64,000 nt of DNA, taken from Pegoplata infirma. Lineage: Eukaryota > Arthropoda > Insecta > Diptera > Anthomyiidae. The translations under genes were made by a program, and so were the position numbers. Positions 44,936 to 56,285 of the stretch are shown one piece after another. The notes beneath the pieces were generated by a model that saw only the letters and a program-made list of their open reading frames with translations, did no database searches and was not told the origin of the DNA. Location of the stretch: assembly GCA_963921195.1 (NCBI GenBank), contig OY992536.1, forward strand, positions 178,692,995-178,756,994, read 5' to 3'. Positions within the stretch are counted from its first letter, which is position 1, and every line of letters starts with the position of its first letter.

Positions 44936-45505
44936 TAGGGTGTTTTTTTTAGAGGTTCATAACTTTGTATTGGTAATACTGCTTTATTTGACAACCGATT
45001 TAAATGCTGATATTTGTTTTTTGTTAAGTATGGTTTGACATTTTATCATGCAAAGACTTACAAAAAAGCAACGCTTCCAAATTGTAGAAATTTTTTATCA
45101 AAAAAATGGTTCTTTTCGCCAAACTTAAATTTTATTCAAAGATCCTATTAATTGGTTTCCAATATCGTTTGATTTAACCCCATTGGATTATTTTCTGTGG
45201 GGCTATGTAAAGTAACTTTTCTTTTCCGATAAATTAGAGACAATTAAACACCTCAAAATAAACCTTCGACGAGTTATTGGTGAAATTCGAAAAACGGCCG
45301 CAAATTCTGTGAAAATTGTGTGAAAATGGAGGTTCAGATTACTCCATGTACGAGCCATTTTTAGTATCGATATGGCTCCAAATAATTTTTTAACATTAAT
45401 GTCATAAAATTATCTATCCAATTAGGTCAGTTTGATAGATATTAAAAATATTTTTCCTAACTTTATTTTAATTTAAAGTTCGGTAGCAGTAAAAAAAACT
45501 CCCTA
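44936..45505 (+). mobile_element. Internally deleted mariner-like element
   Basis: The ends TAGGGTGTTTTTTTTAGAGG and the inverse of TAGGGAGTTTTTTTTACTGC are imperfect inverted repeats, flanked by TA (44934-44935, 45506-45507). Only the two extremes of a transposase gene remain inside. The 570-bp length against about 1.3 kb for complete members shows a large internal deletion, a common form of mariner derivative. Confidence 0.85.
45048..45350 (+). pseudogene. Tc1/mariner-family transposase remnant
   Basis: The N-terminal part reads MQRLTKKQRFQIVEIFYQKN (45048 onward), then a stop at about 45126. A second segment reads FDLTPLDYFLWGYVK before a stop near 45212. The DLTPLDYFLWG phrase includes the last part of the DDE/D catalytic region of mariner-like transposases, and the first segment fits the N-terminal helix-turn-helix start. 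The central catalytic region is deleted. The enzyme would have cut at TA; this copy is dead. Confidence 0.8.
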
Positions 45506-46139
45506 TACTTGATTTCATATTAATTGGACCTCCTAATTCTATAACAACAATCCAAATTTTTCTAGCATGTTCCGTTTTTGAGACATTCGCTTTCCAGATT
45601 TTCGCGGGGAAAAATTTGCAAACACGAATATCTCGAAAACGGAACATTCTTGGAAAATTTGGACTACAGTTTTGGAACCAGGAGGTCCATTTTATATGAA
45701 ATTAATTCATATTTTTGGAATAATCTGTAACCGTGGACCACCAAAAATACGAAATTATTGTTTTGAAAAAAATGGATGGCAAATTTGGATTCAGGAGATC
45801 AAAATCAATAAGAATCAGTTGGATTATTCACTGCGATGTTTTTGTTGTCAAACAGTGTAATTATTTAGCTATAACTCGAAAACAGGATCTGCTAGGACTT
45901 TCGTGTTAACGATTTTTAAATTTCAAAATAAAGAGGAGTGAAATGCCTTTAGCCGACTTTGTCACCATTTAACACAACCTAAGCTTGCAGAAGAGGGATG
46001 TGTGATGTGTGTGCTATTTACAAAAAAAAAAATAGGAAAAGACTTAAATTTAAAATCCTCCGAAATAACTCATCCAATTTCAAAACATTCTGAAAAAATA
46101 ACTTTTTGGAAACCCGTGTAAATTTTATCTGATAACTTG

Positions 46140-46308
46140 TGATTGCTTCTGATTGTATATAATTATATCTGATCAGATATAATTAAATGTCTATTTTTTG
46201 GCAATGTTGACCAAATCCGAGATATAATTAGATCTCAATTTTGGCCATTACAGATATAATTGTATGCAACCAAATTTTTACGGTTGTGACAACTGTATTT
46301 GTTATGTG
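46140..46308. mobile_element. Relics of two MITEs side by side
   Basis: 46115-46270 has a CCCGTGTAAATTTTATCTGA start and GATATAATTAGATC words of MITE family C. 46270-46308 reads GGTTGTGACAACTGTATTTG then TTATGTGAATG, which matches the right end of the MITE at 54301-54506. Both are truncated. Confidence 0.5.
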
Positions 46309-46319
46309 AATGTATGTGT

Positions 46320-47020
46320 GCTGGAGTAAAACATCACCAGTCACTTACAAACTAAAGGCTGTAAAATACAAAAGATCCCCTTAACAGAAGTTTTTTTGTT
46401 ACTAAATATTTTCAAAATCAGTGACAATTTCCTTATTAAATTTCAGAAACTTAAAGGTAAATTTTTCATGGAAAACTTCTCACAACACGTAATTTTTTCG
46501 ATAAAGTAGTTTTCTTCTAGGTTACAAGCATCGCTCAAATATTGAGCAGTTTTTCTTTAAAACATTTATTTTTATATAGTGCTCTTATCATCAACTCACG
46601 CACTGTATTTAAATATGGTTTTGATATTTGAATGTGTTGAAAAACTTAATGTTTAAATAGGTACAACTTTATTTGCATATCAAACAAACAATAAAGTGCT
46701 TTAGGTTACATTCGGTAAACTTGTAGTAAAAGTTGACACAAAAAAAAATTTCAAACTTTTTAAAATCTATATCAAAAGTTAAGTTTATTTTTTTTTTTTT
46801 AAATTTTAGATTTTTTTTTTTTGTTTTATTTTCTTGTTTGTTTCAAAGTAAGATATAAGTAGAACAGAAAAATGTAGGTATTTCAAGCATATTACTTTCT
46901 ATTGGTATCTGTAGGCAAGTGAATATGCCACAATATTGGAAAATATTTTTTACTTACAGTTACACTTTTGGAGTTCTTCTATTAAAAAGAATTTAAAAAA
47001 AAATTACTATAATATTTTTT
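46320..47020. other. No gene recognised
   Basis: A/T-rich DNA without visible ends or repeats except T runs (46788-46820). It may be host sequence. Confidence 0.4.
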
Positions 47021-47557
47021 ATAACCTAAACCACTCTGTGGTACAGGGTATAATTAGTTTGTGCTGATGTTTGCAACTATCCGAAATATTGGTCCAACAC
47101 CTACCTTCAAGTATGCCAATCGATTCAGAACCATGTAAACGTTCTGAACACGACACAGGTCGCAATTATAAATCGATTTCTATGAAATTTGAAACATAAG
47201 TTTTCCCAAGGATGCAGCCTATTGAAACTGAAAAAAGTCGATCCGTGTTTAGACCTACAGTGAAAGAATTTTGTTCATTACGGCTATGAAAACGTACATT
47301 GGTTCTATGAAAAAAATTATTAGAAGTGAGCCAATGATGCCCTTCATAGGATCTATGAACCAAATTCATAGAAACCAAAAATCTATCAAAAAGTTCATAG
47401 GCTATAAAAAAAAAATATTTTTAATTCTATTTTTATTTATTTTATTATTTCATTTTTATTTATTTTATTATTTCATTTGTATTATTTTATTTTTTTATTA
47501 TTTTATTTATTTACAATTTTCTATTTTCAAAAATTTTTATGTTTTTAACTTATCCCC

Positions 47558-47636
47558 ACCGAGATTCGAACACAAAACCAGTTGTTTGTGATGCTTAGTC
47601 TCTAGCCACAGAGCTAAAGTATACAAACAACCCAGC
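47558..47636 (-). pseudogene. tRNA-like sequence
   Basis: On the minus strand TAGCTCTGTGGCTAGAG is close to a tRNA D-arm/A box, and GTTCGAATCTCGGTGGGGA is a good T arm/B box. The spacing between them is about 30 bases. The 5' acceptor strand does not pair clearly, so this is a tRNA-derived module rather than a gene. Confidence 0.55.
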
Positions 47637-48091
47637 AAAAAAAGTGCGGAGTACTTCTATTTGGAGTGCTTTAAAACTATAACAAATGTAATGAAATACA
47701 ACAAAAATAACAAAAAACACAAGAAAAAAACACACAAACAGTTTTTTCTACTCCATAAAAAGTTGTTATTCAGCACTTAACTCATTACCTTCCGCGACAC
47801 TCCCATACAAAAGTAAGTAGATATTCAGTAGATAAGAAGTACTCCGAGCTTTCAAACAACTTCCAACTACTTCCACGGAGTAGTTCTTATCTACTGAATA
47901 TCTACTTACATTTGTATGTAGGTGTCGCGATAGGTAATGAGTTAAGTGCTGAATATCTATGTATTCTGGAGTAGAAAAAACTGTTTGTGTGTTTTTGTCT
48001 TGTGTTTTTTGTTATTTTTGTTGTATTTCATTACATTTGTTATAGTTTTAAAGCACTCCACGGAGAAGTGGTAATGACTTTTTTTGCAGGG
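47631..48091. mobile_element. Nested palindromic MITE (461 bp)
   Basis: The ends CCCAGCAAAAAAAGT and ACTTTTTTTGCAGGG are inverted. Arms pair along most of the length (for example AGCACTTAACTCATTACC against GGTAATGAGTTAAGTGCT), with the turn near 47860. It splits the host MITE D copy. The flanks do not give a clear duplication. Confidence 0.8.
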
Positions 48092-48271
48092 AAATTATAA
48101 GAATTTAAATACATTTTGTTTAATATTCTGCTTTCACATATTGAGTATGTATCAATGCTCTGCAAAAGCTGTGTGTGTGTTTGTAGAAAACAGAATTTTT
48201 GTGTATTTGCAAAAAAAAAAAAAACGAACATTATAAAACTAAGTGATAGTTGGCGAGATTTTCCTCCTTTG

Positions 48272-48345
48272 GTGGCGCTGATAGCTAAGGCGTCGACAAT
48301 AATTTCCACAGCCGGTAGGTCTTGGGTTCGAATCCCCCCAGAGCA
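48272..48345 (+). pseudogene. tRNA-like sequence at the conserved place in MITE family D
   Basis: TGGCGCTGATAGCTAAGG (A-box-like) and GGGTTCGAATCCCC (perfect B box) match the module at 13489-13570 in the inverted sister copy. Conservation between copies shows the module belongs to the family and is not a chance insertion. Confidence 0.65.
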
Positions 48346-48831
48346 ACAATATGTATTTTTTTTAACGTTTTTTATGTTTTTTTATATATTTATTAAATTT
48401 TTTTAATTACAGTAACATTATTTTATTTATTAAAAAAATTATAAGGCTTATTGATAATATTTTTGTCTATGAATTTTTTCTATGAATTTAGCAACATCTG
48501 TGAATAAAATTCTATGAAATATTTCAAGATACTAATAAATATGAATTCAGCCAATGAATTGTCTCATAGATTCTATGAATTTGGTTTAATGAAATTTTTT
48601 TATAGATATTATGAACAATAATTCTTTCAGTGTAGCCCCCATATAAACGTCCCTTTATAATTTGGCTCAAATGACTCCAATTACTGTATTTTAATAGGTA
48701 TTTAATAGGTAAATTTGACAAGTAAACGTATATTGTATTCACAAATCACCATACTTGTAGCCCCTATACAAACCACCCGCACACTGTGACGACTAGAACA
48801 AGCTAGCGGGACAAAATTATTTTTTGACATA

Positions 48832-49190
48832 TTTAAGTTCCTAAGGTCATAGGTGTTTCCAATTTGTATATATTTATCTGAGTTGTGCACCCTACGTTCG
48901 GTATACCCTGTATAAGATAGTGCATGTAGCAGTTTTTCACATTTTTCATTTCCTAAGGTCATAAATATATCCAACTTGTATATTTCTAAATGTCTTGTGC
49001 ACCCTACGTTCGGCATACCCTCTATATGGATAGTGCATGTAACAGTTAATTATTTTTGATCGCATTTTACATTTCCTAAGGTCATAAATATATCCAATTT
49101 GTATATTTTTATCTGTCATGTATACCCTACGTTTGGTATAACCACTATAAAGGAAGTGCATGTAATAATTATTTTTTTTTTTGTACATTT
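48832..49190. repeat. Three tandem units of about 118 bp
   Basis: Each unit has TTCCTAAGGTCATA, TATCCAACTTGTATAT, GTGCACCCTACGTTCGG and TATACCCTCTATA...GATAGTGCATGTA. The units at about 48832, 48950 and 49070 are moderately diverged. Minus-strand open frames repeat the same peptide in each unit, but no protein family is recognised. Confidence 0.8.
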
Positions 49191-49357
49191 GCTAATGTTT
49201 ATTTAATATGATAATAATTGTGCAAAATTTGTGCATATTCCAAAATCTTTATAAAATTTTGTTGCCCATAAAATTAAAAATTTCAGACAAATTATATTCA
49301 AGTTAATATATTTAAGAAAAATTAAAAAACATAAATAAAATAATAATGAAAATTATA

Positions 49358-49358
<1 letters not shown>

Positions 49359-49389
<31 letters not shown>
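49359..49389 (+). repeat. (AAT)n microsatellite
   Basis: About ten AAT triplets in a row with little interruption, at the left edge of the following palindromic element. Confidence 0.9.
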
Positions 49390-49390
<1 letters not shown>

Positions 49391-49434
49391 ATATACATTA
49401 GAGTTAATTTTGAAAATTTGATCTGCGGGTATCA

Positions 49435-50575
49435 TAATTTTTTTGAAGGATTTAGGGGAACTAAAAAGAATGGCGGTATTTTTTGGAAAAAAATTTGCTT
49501 CTTGGGGAGGTTCAACGCATCTGAAAACGCGAATGTTGAGCTGAGTTTTCTGCAGAGCAAAAACGGCTGAATATATCGCAAATTTGATTTCACCAGTAGA
49601 TTCTACAGTAAAAAATAATACAATAGTCGTTTTTCAAACTCTTAAAAAAAGTTCCAAAGACCCACCACAGAGGGCGGAAATATAAGGTTTTTCCATTTTA
49701 TTTTTAAATTAATTTTTTAAATATGCACAATTAAAGGGCATTTCCAGTTTAACAAAATGGTACCAAATTTTCCGTTCTATCAAAACCTGTTAAAAAGTTA
49801 TAAGCTCTCAAAAATGAACAAAAACACGTTTTTTGAGAACCTTGACCTCAATTTTCTTGAAAACATGACGTGATAGAAAAATTTGAAAACTAGATTCAGA
49901 ATCAGCATCGATGTGTTAATCGAAAACGAGTTTTATGATCCCAGAATATCATCCAAAAACATCACAAAAAAATGCTCTTAATAATGCACAAAAATGCGTT
50001 TTTTGTGAACTTTGACCTCAATTATCTCAAAAACCTGACGTTACCGAACATTTTGGAAACCAGATTTGGAATCAGCATTGGGAGGAAAATCGAAAACGAG
50101 TGCCCAGGCCGCTGACCCATCCAAAAATTTTTCAAATTTCGGTCAGTGTTTTATTATTTTGCCATAAAAAAAAAAAAACTTTGAAGCCTCATAACTTTTT
50201 AATGGGTTGTGATAGAAAGGTGCTTTTTGTACCAATTTTCTAAGCAAAAACTGTCTCTTCATCGTGCATGATTACAAAAATAATTTAAATTTAAAAAAAA
50301 AAATTGATTTTTCCGCCCCCTGCTTTGGGTTATTGGAACTTTCTTTAAGAGTTCAAAAAACTGATATTGTATTAATTTTTGCTGTAGAATCTACTGGTGA
50401 AGTCAGATTTGCAATATATTCAGCCGTTTTTTTCACTGCAGAAAAATCAGCTCAAAATCCGCATTTTCAGATGCTTTGAACCACCCCAAGGATTGAGCAT
50501 TTTTACAAAAATATACCGGCATTATATTTAGCTCCACTAAATCCTTTAAAAAAATTATGATATTCGATAAAGAGA
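49435..50575. mobile_element. Long palindromic element (arms near 450 bp)
   Basis: ATCATAATTTTTTTGAAGGA (49431) pairs with CCTTTAAAAAAATTATGATA (50545). Inside, CAAATTTGATTTCACCAGTAG pairs with CTACTGGTGAAGTCAGATTTG, and ACCACAGAGGGCGGAAA with TTTCCGCCCCCTG. The central part has two related units (ATGAACAAAAACACGTTTTT and ATGCACAAAAATGCGTTTTT). Arms are diverged. No coding. Confidence 0.75.
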
Positions 50576-50582
50576 TAAATGA

Positions 50583-50990
50583 TGTGTTTTTCAATAAGTG
50601 GATTTATTTTCGGATTAATCTTATTTAGTTTAAAATAAATAAATTAAAATGCCAAACAAATTTGGAATATTTTTTTTCATAATCTACGATAAATAAGCAA
50701 TTATTATCCGAAAAAAATAATAAAAAAATCAGGAAAATTAAAAAAAGTTATAAATAAATCAAAATAAATCCAGATAAATTTTAGGATTAAAAAATCCGGT
50801 TTGGATTAATTTTGTTTTATTTATAACTTATTTCATTTTCCAAATTTGTTCAATGTTTTTTCGGATTATAATTGCAAATTTATTGTAGATTACGGAAAAA
50901 AATAATCCAAATTTGTTTTAGTACGTTAAAATATTTTTTTTAAGCTAAATAAGATTAATCAGAAAATAAATCCACTTATTGAAAAACACA
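50583..50990. mobile_element. Palindromic MITE (about 408 bp)
   Basis: The ends TGTGTTTTTCAATAAGTGGA and TCCACTTATTGAAAAACACA are perfectly inverted. Arms continue as TTTTCGGATTAATCTTATTTAG against CTAAATAAGATTAATCAGAAAA, with a turn near 50780. No clear duplication. Confidence 0.8.
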
Positions 50991-51049
50991 GCAACAGTGA
51001 CATAGTCACCAAATGAACTCTAATATACATACATATAATTGACAAAAAA

Positions 51050-51525
51050 TTTACTTGACCGAATACATAAAATACTGTCCATAATTCCCAATACTAAATT
51101 TTTTTTTGTAGTGTAAATTTTTTTAGTGTATTTTGTTTAGTGTAAAAATGTTGGCAAATAACAGAATAGCTTTGTAAAACATATTAGTGGCCAATGAATG
51201 TCCCTTAAAGTATGTTAAGGTGTTTTTTGAATATGTTAATTCGTGATGAAACCTATCTAAAACTTATGTTTTTGATCATTACTTCTGAACTCCTGGACCA
51301 ATATCGCTATAATTTAATATCATTGTGATACGACCAATTCCAAATATATATGCCAAGCCACAGTAGCTTCAGAGTTGTCTTTCGAAAGTTATCAGGCTTT
51401 TTATAGATATACAGACAGTCAGACGGACATCTCTCATAAAATACCTGATGTGCAAGCGTGGGCAAAGAGATATTGCCATGGTAATATAGCCTAGTATCGT
51501 ACCTTTCATTTAAAAAAAAAACAGC
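51050..51525 (+). mobile_element. Degenerate HINE
   Basis: It has a decayed start (TTTACTTGACCGAATACATA), AGTGTAAATTTTTTTAGTG words, GAACTCCTGGACCAATAT in place of the GAACCACTGGACCGATTT block, and CAGACAGTCAGACGGACATC for the GACA tract. The 3' hairpin is missing. Confidence 0.6.
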
Positions 51526-51949
51526 CATGGGACACGTGGAGACAACATTTTCCTATTCTATTAAAGTTCAATGTAACAACAAAAAAAAAATAGTTTTTTT
51601 TGGGGATTTCTGAAAAATTCTTATAAAAAAAAATTTAAGCTCTGCTTAATAGGGTAAGTTAAATTCACTAGTTCCAACCCTCTTCTTAAAAATCCATTGC
51701 AAAAAAATATTCGAAAAATTTACAGGTTAAAAATACTGTAGTCTACGAGCAATATTCGAAAAATTAAAAAAAAAAATATTGTTTTTAAAGACCAATTTTT
51801 TTACTTTAACTGATTGGTTTAGAGTTCACTGACATTATGCGATTTGAAAAATTTTAATTTCGTGACTTTAGGACTATTATCGATTACACTGAACCCATTT
51901 TTAAAAAAAATAGGAGATTTAGTTTTGTCCCGCTGGCTTGTTCTACACG

Positions 51950-52328
51950 TCACAGTGTGCACCCACCCGATATTCACATAAATCTCTCAAAACTCATGAA
52001 AATAAGAAAAATTTTGTTAAAATTTTGATTGTAGGTGTTGAACGTGTACTTTGGTAGCCCTTTCTAGTCTTAATATAACTGGACCATATTTGGACTTAAA
52101 CCCCATAAAAAAATTTCCCCCGAAATTTAGTTAAATCGGTATATTGGCAACAAAAATAAGCCAATTTCACTCGAATTTTTTTTGTGAGTGTTTTATATAC
52201 TAATCAAAGATCTACCGAAAGAAAGATCTGCTCGGTCAACTTTTGGACTTTAGACCCATTTCCCGGAAAGCACTGGTGTAGGGTGTCATATGGTCGGTCT
52301 TGACCGACTGAAATTTTCTTACTTGTTT
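51950..52328 (-). mobile_element. HINE-2, 5' fragment
   Basis: The right end reads GGTGTAGGGTGTCATATGG, then the hairpin GTCGGTCTTGACCGAC, then TTTTCTTACTTGTTTT, the inverse of the start at 17334. The body matches the inverse of 17390-17700 (TTTCCCGGAAA, ATTCACATAAATCTCTCAAA). Confidence 0.75.
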
Positions 52329-52329
52329 T

Positions 52330-53105
52330 AATCAAAAACGACTATTTTTAATCACGACTATTTTTAATCACTGTTGTTTTTTTTACTTTTTCACAGTATT
52401 ATCAAATCCCTTTAAATCTGGCGTCCTTAAATTTTAAAAACGTACCGGTATTTAAATGCTCTTTAGTGATTTGACGCAATTTATCTTTGCCCCTTAGGCG
52501 CATTAAAAACATATTTTGCGTAACTTTGTTTTAAACCAGTATTTACGTAATGTTCGCTTGTTTGTAGGCGCATTTAGGGTTAAAGAAATACACACTTTTA
52601 ATGTAAAACTTCATTGCAAAAATACAAAGAGAATAAAAATGCATTTACGTATGTAATACATATTGTTGTTTCGGTATGCAACAACAGAAAAAATAATAAA
52701 AAAAAAATAAAAACGAGAACGTACATGTATATGTGGGGCTTCAAAAATCCCTTTGTTGCTTTAATTTACGTGATTTTTCCTTTGTTTCCTTTATCGTGTG
52801 TAAGCGTAAATTAATAGTCACCAGAGTGGGAATAAGTTACTAATTATGCTTTTGATATGTTTATTACATAAAATATTCAGTTAAGAACTCCTTTAACTCA
52901 AAGAAACCGATTGTTTTGTTGTGTTTAATATGCTGCAATAATACTTAACCAACCATACACACACACACACACACTAACACAACTGTAAGTAGCTGAAATT
53001 AGCAGTAATGTGTAGGTAGTGGCAAATACTTGCATCCTATATTTGCCGGAAAATGTGCAAAATTATTTCTAATATTAAGTAAAGGAAGCACAGGACATAA
53101 TAAAC
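52330..53105. other. No gene recognised; (CA)n microsatellite
   Basis: Contains (AC)n at about 52957-52974. The remainder, especially 52390-52950, has no repeats matched elsewhere and may be host DNA. Confidence 0.4.
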
Positions 53106-53109
53106 ATAT

Positions 53110-54161
53110 GGGGCATTCCATGCCAAATTGGACACTTTCGGACCAGACCCCTTTATTTTATTTAATTTTTGGAGATGTTTTAGTACGTATTAAATGCAAC
53201 TCGCACACTAATTTTCAGCATTTTATTCCAAGACGTAGTCCTTTTTTCAAAATGTCGATTTAAAAAAAAATTAAGAAACTAAAATTTTCAATTAATTTTG
53301 ACCAGTAAAAAATATTGATATCTTAAAAAAAGTTGGACAACATTTTGTTGGTATTTAAATGCAGTTTTAGAAAAAAAAAAATATGAAAAAATTATTCGAA
53401 GTAACCATCACTCAATTTTTAACGTTTAAAAAATAAAACCGAATGTTTGAAAAAGTCCAAAACCGATTTTTTTTAACTCTTAAAATTGTACTCTAAATTT
53501 AAGCCATAATTTGAGATGTGGTTACAATTGAATCTATTTTCTTTCAACTTTTGAAAATTGCACATTTTTTTTTAACTCTGATTTATTTTATATTCGTTTG
53601 CCCATGTCCGATTATCCTGAAATTTTGTGAGACATATTTCTTCATCCGAATAGATATAGCTAAGTGGAGTTGCGGTCAATATCTAACAAACTTATTTTTT
53701 TGGGTCACCATATTAAATGCAAAATAGTCAAAAAAAGGTACAATTTTAAAAGTTGCATAATTTTGAGTAGATTTTTTTCAGTTTTTTTTTTTAATTTCGG
53801 AATTTTTCGGACCTTTTCAAAAACTCGATTTTAATTTTTAAACGTTAAAAAATAAGTCATATTTACTTCGAATAGTTTTTTTTATATTTTTTTCTAAAAC
53901 TACATTTGAATACCAACAAAATGTTGTCCACCTTTTTTTAATATATCGATATTTTTCTACTGGTCAAAATTAATTGAATATTTAAATTTTTAATTATTTT
54001 TTTTTTAAAGCGCCATTTTGAAAAATTGATAACTCAACACCAACTTAGAATAAATGGCTAAAAATTGGTGTGCAAGTTGCATTTAATACGTACTACAACA
54101 TATTCAAAATAAATCGAAAGGCTTTGAGTCCAAAAGTGTGTGACTTGGCATGAAATGCCCC
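53110..54161. mobile_element. Long palindromic element with GGGGCATTCCATGCCAA ends
   Basis: GGGGCATTCCATGCCAAATT (53110) pairs with TTGGCATGAAATGCCCC (54145-54161). Arms of about 430 bp pair throughout (for example AGTACGTATTAAATGCAACT against AGTTGCATTTAATACGTACT). The turn is near 53630. ATAT lies on both sides. Arms are diverged by around one change in ten by eye. Confidence 0.8.
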
Positions 54162-54300
54162 ATATATAAATATAAGTAAAGATGGTTTAAAGTAAGTTAA
54201 TGTATAAGATCATACTTTGAATAATCTATTTGAGATAAATTATATCAATCGTTTATTTATCAACAAACACTCTTGATACTTTGAATGAAAAAGTGAGAAC

Positions 54301-54506
54301 ATTCACATAACAAAACCAGTTGCCACAACCGTAAATATTCCAGTCTCGTATTTGATGTTGTTTCAACCGGCCATACAGTTGTTGCAACCATACTTCGGTT
54401 ACCATAACCATATTGATGTTGTGACAGCCACATGAGCGGTTACAACAACCTCAAAAGTAAGGTTGGAATAATTATGGTTGTGGCAACCGGATTTGTTATG
54501 TCAGTG
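54301..54506. mobile_element. MITE with TTGCAACC subterminal repeats
   Basis: ACATAACAAAACCAGTTGCC and the inverse of GGCAACCGGATTTGTTATGT pair at the ends. The interior repeats GTTGCAACCATA/GGTTACCATAACC words in both senses. A right-end relic of the same family is at 46270-46308. Confidence 0.75.
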
Positions 54507-55065
54507 TAAGTATATCCCCATTTGACTAAAAATAGTTAGTATTACAAAAAATGTCTTCCCGATTTTAAAAGTCCGGGCAAATTAGTATTCTCCTAGGCCT
54601 CGAACTAATGAGGTAAAAATTTGAGGCCAATCGGATTAAACCAACACGTGGTGGCAGGACATTAAAGTTATTGATTTTTGAAAAGTTAAAAAAAAATATA
54701 TAAAATATTTCTTGCGACACAAAATATTTATTAATTTGGATGCGTTGATCACAAATATCAAAAATAAAATGAAATCGGTAGAACGGAGTTTGAGATATCG
54801 CTATTTGAAAATTGGAAAAAAATGCTGGTATTTCAACGTCCAAAAAAATAATATCTTAAAATTTGTTTCCCTTGACCATTTTATAGAGCTAAAGACAGTT
54901 ATTCATTTAAATTTAATTGGGGCCAAATCAGATCATAGCGACCCTTAACGCCATTTGATCAAATTTTTGGATTTATGCAAAATTTTTACCAAAAAATTTG
55001 GATTTTTGAAAAATTAAGTTATTAAAAAAAAAAAAATCTCGTTACTTTTACTTTACATTATTATT

Positions 55066-56136
55066 CCCTCCACTTAGTGATAGAGGGTATACATTAGGGA
55101 TATAACCATTTGCATATTTTTGAAAATATCAAAAAGGACCTATCATAGTGAGAAAGTACATAGAAAATCAATAAGAAATGCGTCCTCTTTTTTTCGCGAA
55201 TGTTAAAAAAGGTTCGGCACCGATCGCGATGAAGTTTTTGCTAATATTTTGTTTCAAATATTCATTCATCCCATGTTTCAAATGTTGAAAATCATACTAC
55301 TAATTTTTTCTTGTTTTATTTTTGTTGTAAAACGACGAAAAAGAGAATAACGTTTAATGGGACGGATTCCCACCATAAAACATACAAAAATTAAAATTTG
55401 AGGTGTTTTAGAAATTGCAATCGGTGCCGAAGGTTTTTGGATCAAAATGACCCCGGATAACGTTTTTTGTTATCAGTATAACATTGCCCATACCGTTATG
55501 ATAGGTTCTTATTTTGGTTATACCCCTAGTATACATATATAAGTTTGTCATTCCGTTTGTAACTCATCGAAATATCGATCTGGGACCCCATAAAGTATAT
55601 ATATTCATGATGCCCGATCGATTTTAAGACATTCTAGCGATGTCCATCTGTCCGTCTGTCCGTCTGTCCGTCTGTCCGTCTGTCCGTCTGTCTGTCTGTG
55701 GAAAATGCTGTCACGGACAAAATATTGCACAGAGATGACTGAAACTTAACATATTTATTGGAAGTTCTTCCGAGAAGTTTGGTATTGCATTTGAGCAATA
55801 TCGGTTCAGCGGTTCAAAAGTTATAAACGAAAATGTAAGCACACCTCAAAAATTTCAGTACATTCAACATAACCTAAAAATACAAAATGCTTTAATTCGG
55901 CTTCTGGTTGACATATGTGAACATAATTGAACACCAAATGGTATTTAAACAAGTACAAACATATTTTGTGACAAAAAAAGAAAAAAATCGCGGATTTTTT
56001 TACTCAAATTTTTTTCGCGGAAATTTTTTTTCAAAAAAAATTTTTTTTTCAATAAATAATGTTTTGCAATAATCTTTTTGAAATTGTGGAGGGTATCACT
56101 ACATTCGGCAAGGCCGAATTTAACTTTTTTACTGGT
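55066..56136 (-). mobile_element. HINE-1 variant, interrupted by a hAT MITE
   Basis: On the minus strand it has the 3' hairpin (CCCTCCACTTAGTGATAGAGGG, here 55069-55088), the (GTCY)n tract at 55649-55698, a GAACCGCTGAACCGATAT block, and the 5' end with hairpin ATTCGGCAAGGCCGAAT (56103-56119) and TTTTTTACTGG. A 434-bp hAT MITE sits in its 3' hairpin region. Confidence 0.8.
55095..55528. mobile_element. hAT-type MITE nested in a HINE
   Basis: The ends TAGGGATATAACCA and the inverse of TAGGGGTATAACCA are flanked by a perfect 8-bp duplication GTATACAT (55087-55094, 55529-55536). The duplicated word is part of the HINE itself, which proves the order of insertion. The 434-bp interior shows inverted phrases around AACGTT-like centres and CGGCACCGATCGCG/CGGTGCCG words, without coding capacity. 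Confidence 0.92.
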
Positions 56137-56285
56137 TTTTTATTACCTTTGGCACGCTAAATATAAATATCAAAAAGTTTATGAAATCGGTTGAGCGGTT
56201 TTCGAGACATCGCCATTTAAAATTTGTAACAAAAAATCCACATATGGCAGGTTTTACCTAGGTTCAAGAATTTAAAAAAATCCCA

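Larger units (their letters stand above)
43820..46010. mobile_element. Large inverted-arm element holding a mariner relic
   Basis: TCAAGCAAGTTTAGGTTGTG (43824) pairs with ACACAACCTAAGCTTGCAGA, and further in CTCCTGAATCCAAATCTACC pairs with GCAAATTTGGATTCAGGAG (45780-45798). The central part contains poly-T (44100-44190), phrases shared with 20870-21400, and the mariner-like insertion at 44936-45505. Ends are not sharply defined. Confidence 0.55.
47258..48632. mobile_element. MITE family D, long copy with nested palindrome and two tRNA-like modules
   Basis: The ends CAGTGAAAGAATTTTGTTCA and the inverse of CACTGAAAGAATTATTGTTC are flanked by TA (47256-47257, 48633-48634). It is the inverted relative of 13186-13749, but 1375 bp long because of extra DNA that includes a second tRNA-like module (47558-47636) and a nested palindrome (47631-48091). 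The family's own tRNA-like module is at 48272-48345. Confidence 0.85.
47025..48790 (-). mobile_element. HINE-2 copy interrupted by MITE family D
   Basis: On the minus strand the 3' hairpin region lies at 47025-47055 (CCACTCTGTGGTACAGGGTA), then CGAAATATTGGTCCAACACC. The body resumes right of the MITE at 48635 with GCCCCCATATAAACG and TTTGGCTCAAATGACTC, which match the inverse of 17700-17850. The MITE is flanked by the target TA. Confidence 0.6.
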
